The notes under the pieces: model-generated
Seen by the model: the letters and a program-made list of their open reading frames with translations, nothing else
Told to the model about the DNA's origin: nothing
Databases searched by the model: none
Shown: positions 24,101 to 35,400 of the stretch, piece after piece
Layout of the letters: every line of letters starts with the position of its first letter
Numbering within the stretch: the stretch's first letter is position 1
Assembly (NCBI RefSeq): GCF_027744825.2
Contig: NC_071342.1
Span: 24,902,001-24,966,000 of the forward strand
DNA from: Synchiropus splendidus
Lineage: Eukaryota; Chordata; Actinopteri; Syngnathiformes; Callionymidae
Length of the DNA stretch: 64,000 nucleotides
Direction of reading: 5' to 3'
Made by a program: the position numbers and the translations under genes

Positions 24101-26366
24101 TGACGACGTGACTGAAGCCATCATTACTCTTGAATCATATAATAATATCCAAACTATTCCGCTCGCTGCTCGCCATCGTCTTCATCACCTCTCATCATCA
24201 TCCTCTCATTTCTGTCTTCTTCCCGTTTCCCTCCTGAGCTGTTCAGCCTCCTCACACATCCAGAGGCGTCTGTTTTCTCTCAATAGAAGCGCCCCACAGT
24301 CCATCCCCTGAAACGACACAACTGTTTCTTTGCAGGTGAAGAGTGTGTTCAACATGACAGCCAAAGAAGGCCGGAAGAGATCCATTAGCTGTTTGGTTGC
24401 CGTGGGCAACGGCAAAGGAGCTGCAGGTAACCAGTTTAGAAATGTGACCATTTATTTCCACCAGTTTGGTCCTGCTGCATGTGTTTGTGGCTGTCTTGTG
24501 AACCAGTCTGTCAGTAGCTCTCTGGATGTTCAGTGGATCTGGGCTGGGCCCGGCTCGGCTGCTCCTGCTCTCCTGTTACTTTGGCAACGGCAGTAACTTC
24601 CTGTTTCTCCTCCAGGTTTCGCGCTGGGCAAAGCTGCGGACAGAACCACAGCTCTGAGGAAGGTATGGACTTCTTTCACCTCACTCTGAAGTTACTGACA
24701 TGGGAGTCATGTCGGCTGTGGCCCGCGAGTCACAGGGTCACAGGTCAAACCTGGTCAAACCTCCTCAGATGAAGACCGTGTTCACTGGAGAGAAGTGAGA
24801 ACACCGTGGAGCCTCTGTGGATCTGGAGGTTGGGGTTCATCCCATTATGACCATGAGATCCGGGGGCGACAGGAAGACACTGTTGCACTTTCTTCTCTGA
24901 CGTTGAAACTGGTGCAGAGAAACAAACGAAGCCCTCAACACAGCTGGGTGTTCTGTGTCTGCAGGCGAAGAACCGAGCCCTCCACTACCTGTACTACATC
25001 GAGCGCTTCGACGACCACACCAGTGAGTGACTCGCTCGCTTGCTCAGTCACTCTCTCCTCACGCTCACTCACTCACTCCTCTCATTCACTCACTCATCAC
25101 ACTCAATCACTTCTCACCCACTCCTTGCTTGCCGCTCGCTCACTCACTCACTCCTCACACTCAATCAATCTCTTCTCACTCCTCACTCACTTCTTGCTCA
25201 CTCCTCACTCACTCACTCACTCACTTCTCATTACTCACTATGTCTCTTCTCACTCCTCGCTCACTCTTCACACTCACTCACACAGTCACTCACTCACTCA
25301 CTCCTCGCTCGCTCACTCGCTCACCCGCCTGTGTGACCTGCTGCTTTCTCTCCGACAGTTTATCACGACATGGAGTCCAAGTTCAAGCGGACGACGCTCC
25401 GCATGAAGAAGCAGAACAAAGGTGATGGTTGCTTTAGAACTTGAAGGTCCCTGTGGTCAGAGGTCAGAGCAGAACTACATTCATTATTGCTTGAATCCTA
25501 AATATTGCTCATGAGTCGTCAAAATGCTCAGCCTCTTCCTCCCACACAGCTATGAATCATTAGCATGTTAGCGCTATTGACATTTAAAGTTACAGTTACA
25601 CTGTTGTTATTATTAATAATAAATCCACTCTTTAGGATTTATCAGAATCAGATTTATTGCCAAGGTCAGTGAGGATCTGAGCAACGTGTGCCACATGAAC
25701 AAGAAGAAGAAGAAATGAAGGCGAGTCTTGACATGAAACTGCCGTTAAGTCCAATAACACAGTTGAATCATGTTGCGACATCATGGCACTTCCTCCTCGT
25801 CTGTCGCTCCTACAGTGAGTCTGTCGATGGCTCCACAGCTGTTCCTCGCAGCCGCAGCCTGCCATGCAGAGTCGGTCTGAATATGATGCGACTCCAGGCT
25901 TTCCAGAGTGTTTTAGACCTGCTGCGTGCTGGTGTGTCTGCAGGCTACGGGCTGCACTGCCACCGCGCCGTCATCACCATCTGCAAACTCATCGGCATCC
26001 AGGACCTGTACTGCAAGGTGGAAGGCTCCGTCAACCTGCTCAACATCACCCGCGCGCTCTTCTGTGGGCTGGCCCGCCAGGTGAGGCTCCCCGCCGCCCC
26101 CTGCTGCCCCGCCTGCACCTCACCCACGCTCTCCTCCGCAGGAGACGCACCAGACCCTGGCCGACAGGAAGCAGCTGCATGTGGTGGAGTTCCAGCCTCA
26201 GCGCGGCCCGCTGCCCCTGCTGGTGGCCACTCCCACCGCCGGCGCCCGGGAGCGGCCAGAGCCGGAGGACGACGTGCCTGACACCCGCCTGCACTGGGAC
26301 GACGTGCGGGCCGCGCAGGGAGGCAAGCGCTCGCCCTGGGCCGGAGTCAAGAGGACCATCTGGTAG
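18174..26366 (+). CDS. mrps5: Mitochondrial ribosomal protein S5 (12 coding exons)
   Basis: Encodes a small-subunit mitoribosome protein (uS5m), about 405 residues; human MRPS5 has about 430. Coding exons: 18174-18222, 19009-19161, 19355-19480, 19583-19696, 20338-20457, 21121-21155, 24336-24426, 24616-24662, 24965-25022, 25359-25421, 25944-26080, 26142-26366. All borders are GT-AG and the phases join without a stop. The start is the ATG inside MAAAIRVCC, a plausible mitochondrial leader. Exon 3 carries [20 protein letters not shown], the vertebrate family signature. The S5 RNA-binding domain starts near residue 200, with GNGKGAAGF at 223-231. The S5 C-terminal domain follows in exons 10-11, and the protein ends WAGVKRTIW. 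Intron 6 is the longest (3.2 kb); I recognised no nested gene in it. The gene is tail to tail with the next MAL-family gene, as MRPS5 is with MAL in human. The exact start of exon 2 is the least certain border. Confidence 0.95.
23881..23902. repeat. GCGT tetranucleotide microsatellite
   Basis: Five GCGT units in mrps5 intron 6. No function is apparent. Confidence 0.85.
25025..25330. repeat. CTCA-rich simple repeat in mrps5 intron 9
   Basis: About 300 bp built from imperfect CTCA/CACTC units fills most of the intron between exons 9 and 10. Serine/threonine-rich open frames in all three plus-strand frames come from this repeat and are not genes. Confidence 0.85.
25641..25680 (-). mobile_element. 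Non-LTR retrotransposon 3' tail (minus orientation)
   Basis: On the minus strand this reads CTGACCTTGGCAATAAATC followed by TGATTCTGA. It is closely similar to the tail at 11,535-11,578. It lies in mrps5 intron 10, and the element may extend rightwards to about 25,760. No coding part remains. Confidence 0.5.
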
Positions 26367-26461
26367 GCTGGCTGCGTCTGAGCGCTACCCGGCCGCCCAC
26401 TCGGGGGGGGGCGGCGGCGTTCATCCTTTCATGGTGCAGGTGCTGGACCACAGACTCATGT

Positions 26462-26467
26462 AATAAA
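26462..26467 (+). terminator. mrps5 polyadenylation signal
   Basis: AATAAA lies 96 bp after the mrps5 stop codon, giving a short 3' UTR. Confidence 0.8.
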
Positions 26468-27330
26468 AGTCTCTCTCTCTGATCTGACACAAGAAGACTG
26501 GCCTGTGGTGTTTGAGGGTTTTTACAAAGCCCAGTTTCTTATAATCCAGATGATGAACACATGAAGACTGAGTCAGTCAAATGTTGCAACCATTCACTGA
26601 AGAACAGAGGAGCCTGGCTTCTGATTTCACACGAATCACAGTGGAGGAACTCTCCATCAGCGGTGCAGAGGGAGGAGCTTCCTCGCTGCTGGCCCAGGCA
26701 GGTCAGGTGTGTCTGGTGTCGCCGAAGCATGTGACCTCTGGCTGGAGGCTCCTCGCATGCAGCTGAGCTGAGACACAGCGCGTGTTCCGTGGTGATGGTG
26801 ATGAAGGTGACCCACACACACACACACATACATGAGACATACATGTTGGTCTGGCTACAGCTGAGGACGTCACATGACGTGTCCACAGGTCTGTTTCTGC
26901 CTCTAATGGCGTCTGACTTGGGCTGTTGCTGAGCCTCTTCAGAGCCTTTGAGGTTCTTCTGAGCAATGTTCTGGCCAGTGTCTGTTTCGATGGCTTGTTG
27001 GAGTCGACACGTTTAGTAACAGCCTGAACTCTGACCTCTGCTGCCCTCTGCTGGGCAACAAGGTGCAGCTGATCTGATCAACATCTAAGAGAAGTTCCCA
27101 CCTCCATCACACGTGATTTTCTGTTCCTCAAATTTGAACGATACAAAAACAATCTCGTGAAAAGCATCAGCAGTGATCTGGACACAGGTGTTTCTGTGTC
27201 ATTTGGAAAGAAATGATTGAAAAACATTTGATCATTTTTTAACGTGGATCCAGAGACTCTCCCTCGTGACCTCCTGCACGGTCCTGCCATTATCCACCGC
27301 ACGCACGCTCAAGCCGAAGTCTCCTGGTCT
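26468..27330. other. Spacer between two convergent genes
   Basis: This stretch holds the 3' flanks of mrps5 and mall and a short CA repeat at 26,814-26,828. I saw no canonical AATAAA for mall on the minus strand here, so its 3' end is undefined. No further gene is recognised. Confidence 0.5.
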
Positions 27331-30300
27331 TCAGAAGTGCTTCCACCGCAGCGAGGACAGGACGGCATGGAGGAAGTACATGAGGACGGCCAGGTAGGAA
27401 AACACCTGCGACACAAGCACAGTGATGCGTGAGGAGCAGCCGCTTCTCCTCAAGGAGCTCCAGGTGTTGTAGACCTCCCGAGAGCAAGTCTAGAAGTCTT
27501 GCTGTCTGGACCCGCTCTGCAGTGGTCAGTACCCGTCGGCTCATGAAGCCTGCTCACTAGTGGGCGCTCTCTGCTCTGCTCTGTTCCGTTTGACCCTTGA
27601 GAGCGCCACCGGCTGAGCAGGACCTGAAGCCTCACAAGTTACTGCCGTTGACCCTCCTCAGGACCTTTAGGCGGCTACTGTCCACTGCAGGAGCAAGAGC
27701 TGGTGAAGTCATGCTGAGTGGGAGGAGCCTCACCACAGCGGCGATGTCGATCTGGTAGATCCTGAAGGGCTTGGTGGTTTTATGGAGGATGGTGATGTAG
27801 GACAGCGGCACGGCGGCACTCAGGTAGAAGAGCACGGCCACGGCGTGGTAGACAAAGTCCTGCAGAGGCGGGAGTCAGGTCAGGGTGGATCTTCTGTGAG
27901 GACCAAGGTGTGTGTGTGTGTGTGTGCGACTCTGACCACTCGTACCGCAGCAGCCCATCTGGACTTGTTGTTGTGGCAGCCGGCCATGAACATGATCATC
28001 CAGAGAGACGTCATGCAGAAGCAGAAGACGGAGACGAACATCACCCAGCCCAGAGGGTTGGCCGAGTCCACCCGAGTGGAGGCCACCAGGATCCACACCA
28101 GACCGCCAAACACCTGCGGGACAGAGGAGAGGAGGTGAGCTGGAGCCTCTTCTGCATGGAGTTCACCTACAGGTGAAGCTCCAGAGGAGATCAGGTTCAC
28201 GTGTGCGTGTGTCTTCCACGTGGCGTCTCCAGGAAAGGTCAGGAGCCGAGCCCATCAGCCTCTTGGTGAACTTCCATCTCACTCCACCATGGATAAATAA
28301 AAGTGTCGACATCAAACAGGGCCAGCTGTTATCAGATGGAGGCGTGTCACGCTGCGCTGGCGCAGAGCGCCACAGCTCCTTCTGTCACGGCTCAGCGGCC
28401 GGTCGCCCCGGGCCGACCTAGGAGGTGGTGTGGCGCTGGAATGTTTCCGATCAAATCTCACGCAGGATTGTGTGGAGGTCAAAGGTCCAGTTTGAACACT
28501 GAGGCACCAGCTTCCCACTGGACCATTGAGCTCCTCACCACCTGTGTCCAGAGCAGGGACCACATCAGGGCAGGAGACTGCTGCTGCTGCTGCTGCGATC
28601 CTGATCTCCACACGAATCCCTCTGTCAGCAGCGAGGGCTCGGGAGCAGGGAAGACACCACCTGATACAGAAGCTCCGCTTCACAGTAGTCAATTTGTTTT
28701 GAAGGACGAGAGAGATGTTTCCAGCGGGAAAACCCATTTGAATTCTACATTTTGTTTGTCTACATTTGGTTCAACAATTACTGGCTACAGAGGGAGGAAA
28801 ATGGAGAGATGAAATGGGAAACTGGAGAAAAGAAGAAGCAACTTCTGTCCAAGGGCCACATAACTGCAGGGTAGGGGCGGGCACCCAACTGGCCGGTGCG
28901 CTCCGGCGCTGGGCTCTGGAGCATCACGCCGTCTGCTCCCTCCCCCTCCACACTCCCTCCCCGCGGGCTGGAGTTGTATTTCGGCAGAGTCCTCGGACCT
29001 CCTTCCCTCGCAGTGCTTTTCAACACCTGAGCCCACCACAACACCACCCAGGTCTGACCTGGACCTGAAACCCGAGTTGCTCAGATCCAGTCGAGCAGGA
29101 GCTCGGAGATCTTCACCCGGGGAAACAACCGCGTCTGGCGCCAGAGCCTTTGTTCGGCCCGTGGAACAAACGACACCAGCAGAGAAGCAAAACAGCTTCA
29201 GTGGCAGGAAGTGGAGGAAGCATCTCTCTGGCTTGATCCAACTGTTGAAGTTACTTCAGAGGAACTGGACGTGCAGTTCGGCCCATGTTCCAGACAGAAG
29301 AGCTCATCTGAAGCCTGACGACCTTCACTGTTCCTCAGTGTTCCTCAGCTCAGCCTGAGGTGAGAAACTTCTCTGCTGACCCTGCCCTCCACGGCTGGAC
29401 CAACCTCCCTGCAGCAGAGCCTGGTGGCCTCATGAAGATCACCCGAGCAGTGCTGCTGCCTGGCTGGAGTCTGGCCCTCAGCAGATGCCGGTGAGTCACG
29501 GCCAGTGGCTCCCAGCTGAGGATGGACCTGGATCTGTAGAACGCCTCATCAAACTCCACCTCTCCATAAAGTCATGTGCACCTTTGTTGAATCTGCCGCT
29601 CCCGTCTCGTCCTGAATAAAAACCATTGTTTTGCCTCCGCCCCCCTCCCCGCTCGCTTTCTTGGCACCATGATAACTGTCCCATAAACGGTTGGGATGGT
29701 TCAGTCTGATGGTTTTACTCCCCACGACTCGTCTCCAGCGAGTCATTTACACAGGGGAGGAATCTGCCAACTCCACTAGACCCATGCTGAGTCAGACAGA
29801 GGGTCCAACCTCAGCGGGTTTCTCTCAGCGCCTGCCGTCATGGAGTCAGCATCGCAGGAACTGAAGTGCTAACAATGTTCAGCTGTGCAAAGGTTGAGGG
29901 AAGGTGATCCACATCCAGAAAACAAGTGAGCTGCAGTGAAGTCGGTCCTGAGAGAGACGAGCTGCCGCTCCTGCATCATAACAAAGATGGCGTCTGTGCA
30001 TCTGCTGCCGCGGCAGCTTCCAGCCTCGCTCCCCTCTCCTGTTGTGAGGAGCGCTTCCCAGCGAGACTGAACCAAACCCGCCCTGACCCGTGACCCGGTC
30101 GAGCATTCTCACCGCGCAGCTCCCTGTCTATCGTGGCGCCACTTCTGTTCAGCTTCAAGCACCAAAGACATGAGAAGCTGAAAACTGTTTCTGATGCTCC
30201 CAGTCCCTCAAGCAAACATGATCAATATACAGTTAAAACGCTGACATCCGTCTCCAGATCACGTATTGAGGCCAGCCTTTTTTTTAAAGCTCCTTCACCT

Positions 30301-30553
30301 GACTCGTGTTGAAAGTGCAAACAGACGTGACTCCAGCCTCAGAAACCCATCAGGTGTCAGACTCGCCAGAGTGATGAAGGACAGAACCTGAGGGTCAAAG
30401 CTTCTCCTTCTCTGCGAGTGTGACCTTCAAACTGGCCAACCCCTGGCTGCGCCCACTCACCAGCTCAGGCAGGAAGAAGGCCTCGGGCACGGTGGAGCAG
30501 ATCCCCAGGCCGGTGGGAAGGCCCTCCATGGGCTGCGCTGTGGTGGCTGCCAT
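27331..30553 (-). CDS. mall: MAL-family MARVEL protein, MALL-like (4 exons)
   Basis: Encodes a 153-residue four-pass MARVEL membrane protein of the MAL family, which acts in raft-associated sorting and vesicle traffic. Exons on the minus strand: 30553-30461, 28113-27946, 27859-27734, 27405-27331; all GT-AG and all phase 0, the arrangement expected for MAL genes. Exon 2 reads VFGGLVWILVAS and GWVMFVSVFCF, the family hallmark; exon 3 carries LFYLSAAV; exon 4 ends LRWKHF. The first exon (LPTG, then AFFLPEL) resembles human MALL (AFFLPEL) more than MAL (LLFIFEF), and FRIYQ in exon 3 also recalls MALL. Hence the symbol, though the neighbour mrps5 sits beside MAL in human. Intron 1 (28,114-30,460) holds nothing I recognise. 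Intron 2 begins near a TG microsatellite. The family call is firm; the paralogue is less so. Confidence 0.85.
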
Positions 30554-31890
30554 CCTCGGACCCGCTTCCCGTCCCGCTGGCTCTGAACTAACGGAGCGGC
30601 GGCAGGTGCATCTGACCCTTATGGGGCGGATCAGTTTGCAGTCAAACCCGTTCTGCTGTTGTGGGTGTGCGAGGGCAGACACGCCTCCTCCTCAGCCCCG
30701 AGCCTCGGCCAGATTGAGTCTCTGAGAGCAGAGGAATTCCATGCCTCCAGGGGGCGGCGCACATCTGCAGCGCACGTCTGCAGCGAGCGGGACGGCGGTG
30801 TGGAGCTGAAGGTCTCTTCTCATTCCTTCAGTCATCTGAGTCATCTCACAGAGCAGCTTCACTTCGTGGCGCTTGTGTCGTGGAAGAGCAACAGGGACTA
30901 CAAAAATGGCTGACACCAACACACCCGCGCATCAACAGCAAACAGGAGGAGCTGTGTTTGGCTTTAAGCTTGAACCTGAGGACCTTTAAGAAGCAGAGCA
31001 AACGTTCCTCTCTCTGCTCCCCAACTGCTGCTGACCTTCAAACTTTGCTGCTGCCCTCCTCTCAGCGCCCCCTGCTGACGTCTCGTCGCTCATCAGTCTG
31101 TGGCCCCTGACCTTTGACCCGTCAAGCTTCAGCTGGGTTTCACTGACCGTCAAACACCTCCAGCAGTTCCTCAGCCACAGGTGTGTACTGCTGGCTCTGA
31201 CCCGCACGTGTGGACCCGGGACTGCGGTCGACAGAAGGACAGCCAGAGGAGCAGAGCTGAGACCAGCCGCTCACTGGGGAGGCGCTTGTGTTCTGTACCC
31301 AGGCTGTTCCTTGGTTTCAACTAAATACCTCCGAAACACAACCTTCAGTCAAACCTTCAGGGCTCCTTGTGAACCTTTTTTTGGTGCCGTTCTGTGGCAT
31401 CATTTGGATTTGTAAAGATTCCTCCAGTGAGTTTCAGTAGGTCATGTGACCAGCTCTGGTTACAACAGGCAGGAACCGGATATTTGATCTCATGAAGCTT
31501 TGTGGGAGCAGACGGAGACAGACTGAGGATTGACCAGGTACCTTTATGTCTCCTAAAGAGACTACTGCCGCCTGCTGTCCGGTCAAAGTCATTACACCGA
31601 GTCCAATATATCTGCCAACAAACCCAACCAGACCCTCCCAGTGTGCGGTCCGAGACCAAGCTGCCTTGAGTCTCCTGGTCCTCCTCAAGCACCACACCAG
31701 GACCAGGCCACCTTTCCAGGGTGTTCTCAGCCTCCTGACTGTAGCTGCGTCACCCGAGTGGACGTGACCCCGGCCGCTCCACCTGACCTCTGACAGCTGA
31801 CCTCTGAGACGCGTGCCTAAACTCGACACGAGCAACAGGTGGCGCTGTTGATCACAATACGCAGCTGATTCATTCGCTCACTCCCCAACA
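30554..31890. other. Intergenic, upstream of mall
   Basis: This should contain the mall promoter and 5' UTR, but no TATA or strong motif cluster was identified. The first 200 bp are GC-rich. No other gene is recognised. Confidence 0.45.
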
Positions 31891-31903
31891 GTTCAAAAGT
31901 CAA

Positions 31904-32079
31904 TTTATTCCGCTGAAAATGCAAAACAGCACAAAACAGTTTGTAAGAATCTATTTACATTTTCTTTGAACAGTGACATGGTGAATCATCGATTCATTTC
32001 CTGAAGATTTATCAGCAAAATGAGGCCTCACTGACAGTCCAGCAAATCAAACCAAACAAAGGGAAAGTTCAGGTTTATT
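31904..32079 (-). terminator. mal 3' UTR polyadenylation signals
   Basis: Two AATAAA motifs on the minus strand (32,079-32,074 and 31,909-31,904) lie about 410 and 580 bp after the mal stop codon, in AT-rich sequence. Either could end the transcript. Confidence 0.45.
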
Positions 32080-32488
32080 CACCAAACGTGCTTGTTTCTT
32101 GGAGTTCCCGTGACATTTGTCTTCACTTACATGGTTTCCACTGAAATATTTATGACAGTGACACCAACAGCTTGTGACTGAATGTGTCAAGTACCTGAAA
32201 GATGAATGTCTTTCTTAGGAATGCAGTTCAGCTTAAAACAAATACAAGGATAAGATTAAAAAATACACTTCAACCACACATTTCCCTCGATTGTCAATGA
32301 ATTTAGAGTTGCACAAAAGTTTCTGTGGTGGCATATTCTAGATGAGATCTGGGGAGACTAGGCTAGAGAGTGGAAACTACGATGTCGAGATTAGAAGGGA
32401 ACCACTTCAAAACGTGTCAAAAGAAAGCTATTCAGTGTGTGGGAGTAAAAAAAAACCGTGTCTGGTCTCGTGGGCTCCTGTGGAGACT

Positions 32489-35400
32489 TCAGGCTCGTTT
32501 CCATCTCATCGCCGAGAAGATGGTGTGGAGGAAGTAGAGGAGCGTGGCCACGTGCGACATCACCTGTGGAGTCACATGAGCCTCGGTGAGCCTCAGTCTG
32601 TCAAGGGGTTTGACTTGACTTTTATGTGTCACTCTTTTTCACTGCAGTAAATATGCATCCTTCCTCCTGAGTCCCGCTTCACTGAGGCCTTTTGTCCACT
32701 TCAGGCCACCGTAGATCAAGCACCTAGTGTGACCGGTTTGAGCTGAAGCGAACAAGGGACGCGTTGTGTGCCGGAGTGCACAGGTCACAGCAGGTCGCTT
32801 TGCTTTCCCGCTGCTCTTCTTCATTTCTGTCTATCACAGTGGAAGCTGGGATGCACGGATCTCGGCTGTGTTCTGGGCATGTCCCGTTCCGTGTGTGTGT
32901 GTGTGTGTGCGCTTGACCCACTGCCGCCCCTGTGTCCTCATGGCATCATACAGAATATGAATTTGGTGATGTGATGGTTTGTTTTGCAACAGTCTCAATG
33001 TTTCATCGCCGTTGTTTGGGATTTTTCATGAACGTCCGTCTGTTCATTTGAAAGGGCTCCCTTCTGCTCGAGGTACCAAATGTGTCCCACCTGCCGCGGA
33101 GTGATGCCGTCACATCTGGCATATATCTTTTTTGGATGTTTTAATGAGCCAGAATTGAAACTAAGGATTCCAAGGCCATTTCTACCACATGCGTGGCATT
33201 TATTTCCACAAAACGCCATGTTTGTCAGCGAATTGTTTGCCAAGTTTATGTCTGTTCGGAGCTTTGTTTTCCTTTATATCGCACCTCCACAGTGGGCACT
33301 TGTACACCTCCAGATACATTTGGTCAGCTGCAAGACGCGTGGTGATTGGCCGACACGTTTGGTACCTCGACATAGAAGGTTAGTTTGTCCTGCCAACTAT
33401 GGCAACTCCTGCAGGACAATATGAACTTCTCCATAGATGAGTGAAGTGACACCTGCGTGCAGCTCTTGCAGGGCTCCACCTGCTCTGCAGCGACAATGAC
33501 CGTGTGGAGGAACGGTGAGACAGGCGGCTCATTTCCTCGCTCAGCGACGACGCGCAGTGTAACAGTCGTTGTTGTTTTACTTAATGATGTTGGAATGTCC
33601 TATTGTCACACTGGACACTGAAGGTGTCATCGCCTGTTGGTGCTGCTAGTTTCCCTGGTAAACAGTAAACTGTGTCTGTCTGATGCAGCCGCGCTGAAAA
33701 AGGGCTTTTCACTTGAGAAGGTGTGGAATTTGAAGTGTGCCTTTCCCAGCACTGCAGGTCACTCACCACCGCGGAGATGAACAGCCGGTAGTTCTTCAGC
33801 AGCTCGGCGGGAACAACAACAAGAGCCTTGACGGTTGTCCCTACTTGAACAGTGATGTAGGCCAGGACCACCGACGCACTCAAGTAGAAGACTGTCGCCA
33901 GGAAGTGGTAGCCCGCGTCCTGCACACGCACACACACACACACGCACGCGCACATATCAGACTCAACTAGCTCCAATTCCCCACTGATATGACCTCATAA
34001 ATGGAGGTAAACATTTGACACATTTGCCTTCATTGTTTCTTATGTTTTGAAATGCAAATAATACATATTTTAATCATGAACACTGTATTTATTTTATATT
34101 TTTTAAGTGGCATTGCATTGTTTTTTGCTAAAGCCAAGATTCACCAGAGGAAACGTAGATGGTAACTACTGTGAAGATAAAGCCTCGGCCTCCAGGGGGC
34201 GCGTCTCACCAGGGAGGGCCAGAGGCTGCTCTTGTTGGCTCCACACAGGAAGAAGAAGAACCAGAGGGTGGTGACCACGAAGCAGAAGACGGAGACGAAC
34301 ATGACCCAGCCCATGGGGTTGACAAACAGCACTCGAGTGGACGCCACCAGGATCCAGACCAGACCCCCCACCACCTGCCGGGACACACACCAGTCCACAA
34401 GTCAGAGCCCTGTCCTCAGACGTGTCCCGCCATCTAGCAGCAACTCATTTAAAAAGTGTCCCTGAGTCAGAGAAAAGTGAAAAAAACTGCTGGAAAAAGC
34501 TCGCGACCCATCGATCATGGAGAGACTCGGCTGCAGGTGAGGTGGACTCGCCAACGGCAGGAAGCCACGTCTCTTCCAGAACAACCAACGGACGGGGTCT
34601 GAGGTCAGGTGTCAGAGCAGGTGCCAGGTTTAGTGGCTCCTGCGTCTCTGCTGAGGCCAACAGACGGAGGAGGGAAGAGCAGGAGAGCGGAGGAGCCAGT
34701 CGACTGAATCCAGTGAAGAAAGCGTCGAGACCAATCCGGAGCTGGCCGTGTCCCCGGCTCACCGAGCAGCATGGCCAGTGACGTCAGGTTTCCACCAGCT
34801 GAGCAAACATTTGCTGCGGCTGCTGCTGAGAGGGAAGCGGGGCACGCCTCAGTCTCAACAATGAGACTGGCCATGACGTCACCAACAGGACTCATTCATC
34901 CTTGCGCTGCGCAGGGAGGGGGCGCTGCTGAGGGGGCGCCCAGCAGGAAGAACGAGTCAGGCCTCACTGTTGCAGTGCTTTATGGGACGAGCGGACCATG
35001 TTCGCCAACTCCAGCCTAAGAGCATAGAACCCCACGTGGTGAAGGCAAGTGAGGACCGTCTGAGGCCTCAGGTCACTGAGGGCCACGTCTGCTGCAGAAG
35101 GTAGAACCTTACATCACAGTTGGGACGCAGCCTCACAGTTCTGGGTGTTATTCAATAGACATAAATCACCACTCTCAGGATAATCTGGGATTAGGTTAGC
35201 CACAACACACGGGCCGGCGAGAACCAGAGCGACAGGTTGGACTTTGATGGTTTCGTTTTACACTTGGCCGTCCTTTGTTTTTCCAGCCGAGTCAGACGGA
35301 TTTAATCTCCTGAACTTTCTGCTGCTCAAGGAGCCAGCGCTCGGCACCCAGCCGTGGGTCACGCCGCCGCCGCCACCGCCCGGCAGTGTCGGGCACGACA

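Noticed and set aside
24795..25425. Ser/Thr-rich open frames in three frames
   Set aside because: They are produced by the CTCA repeat in mrps5 intron 9 and overlap real exons 9 and 10.
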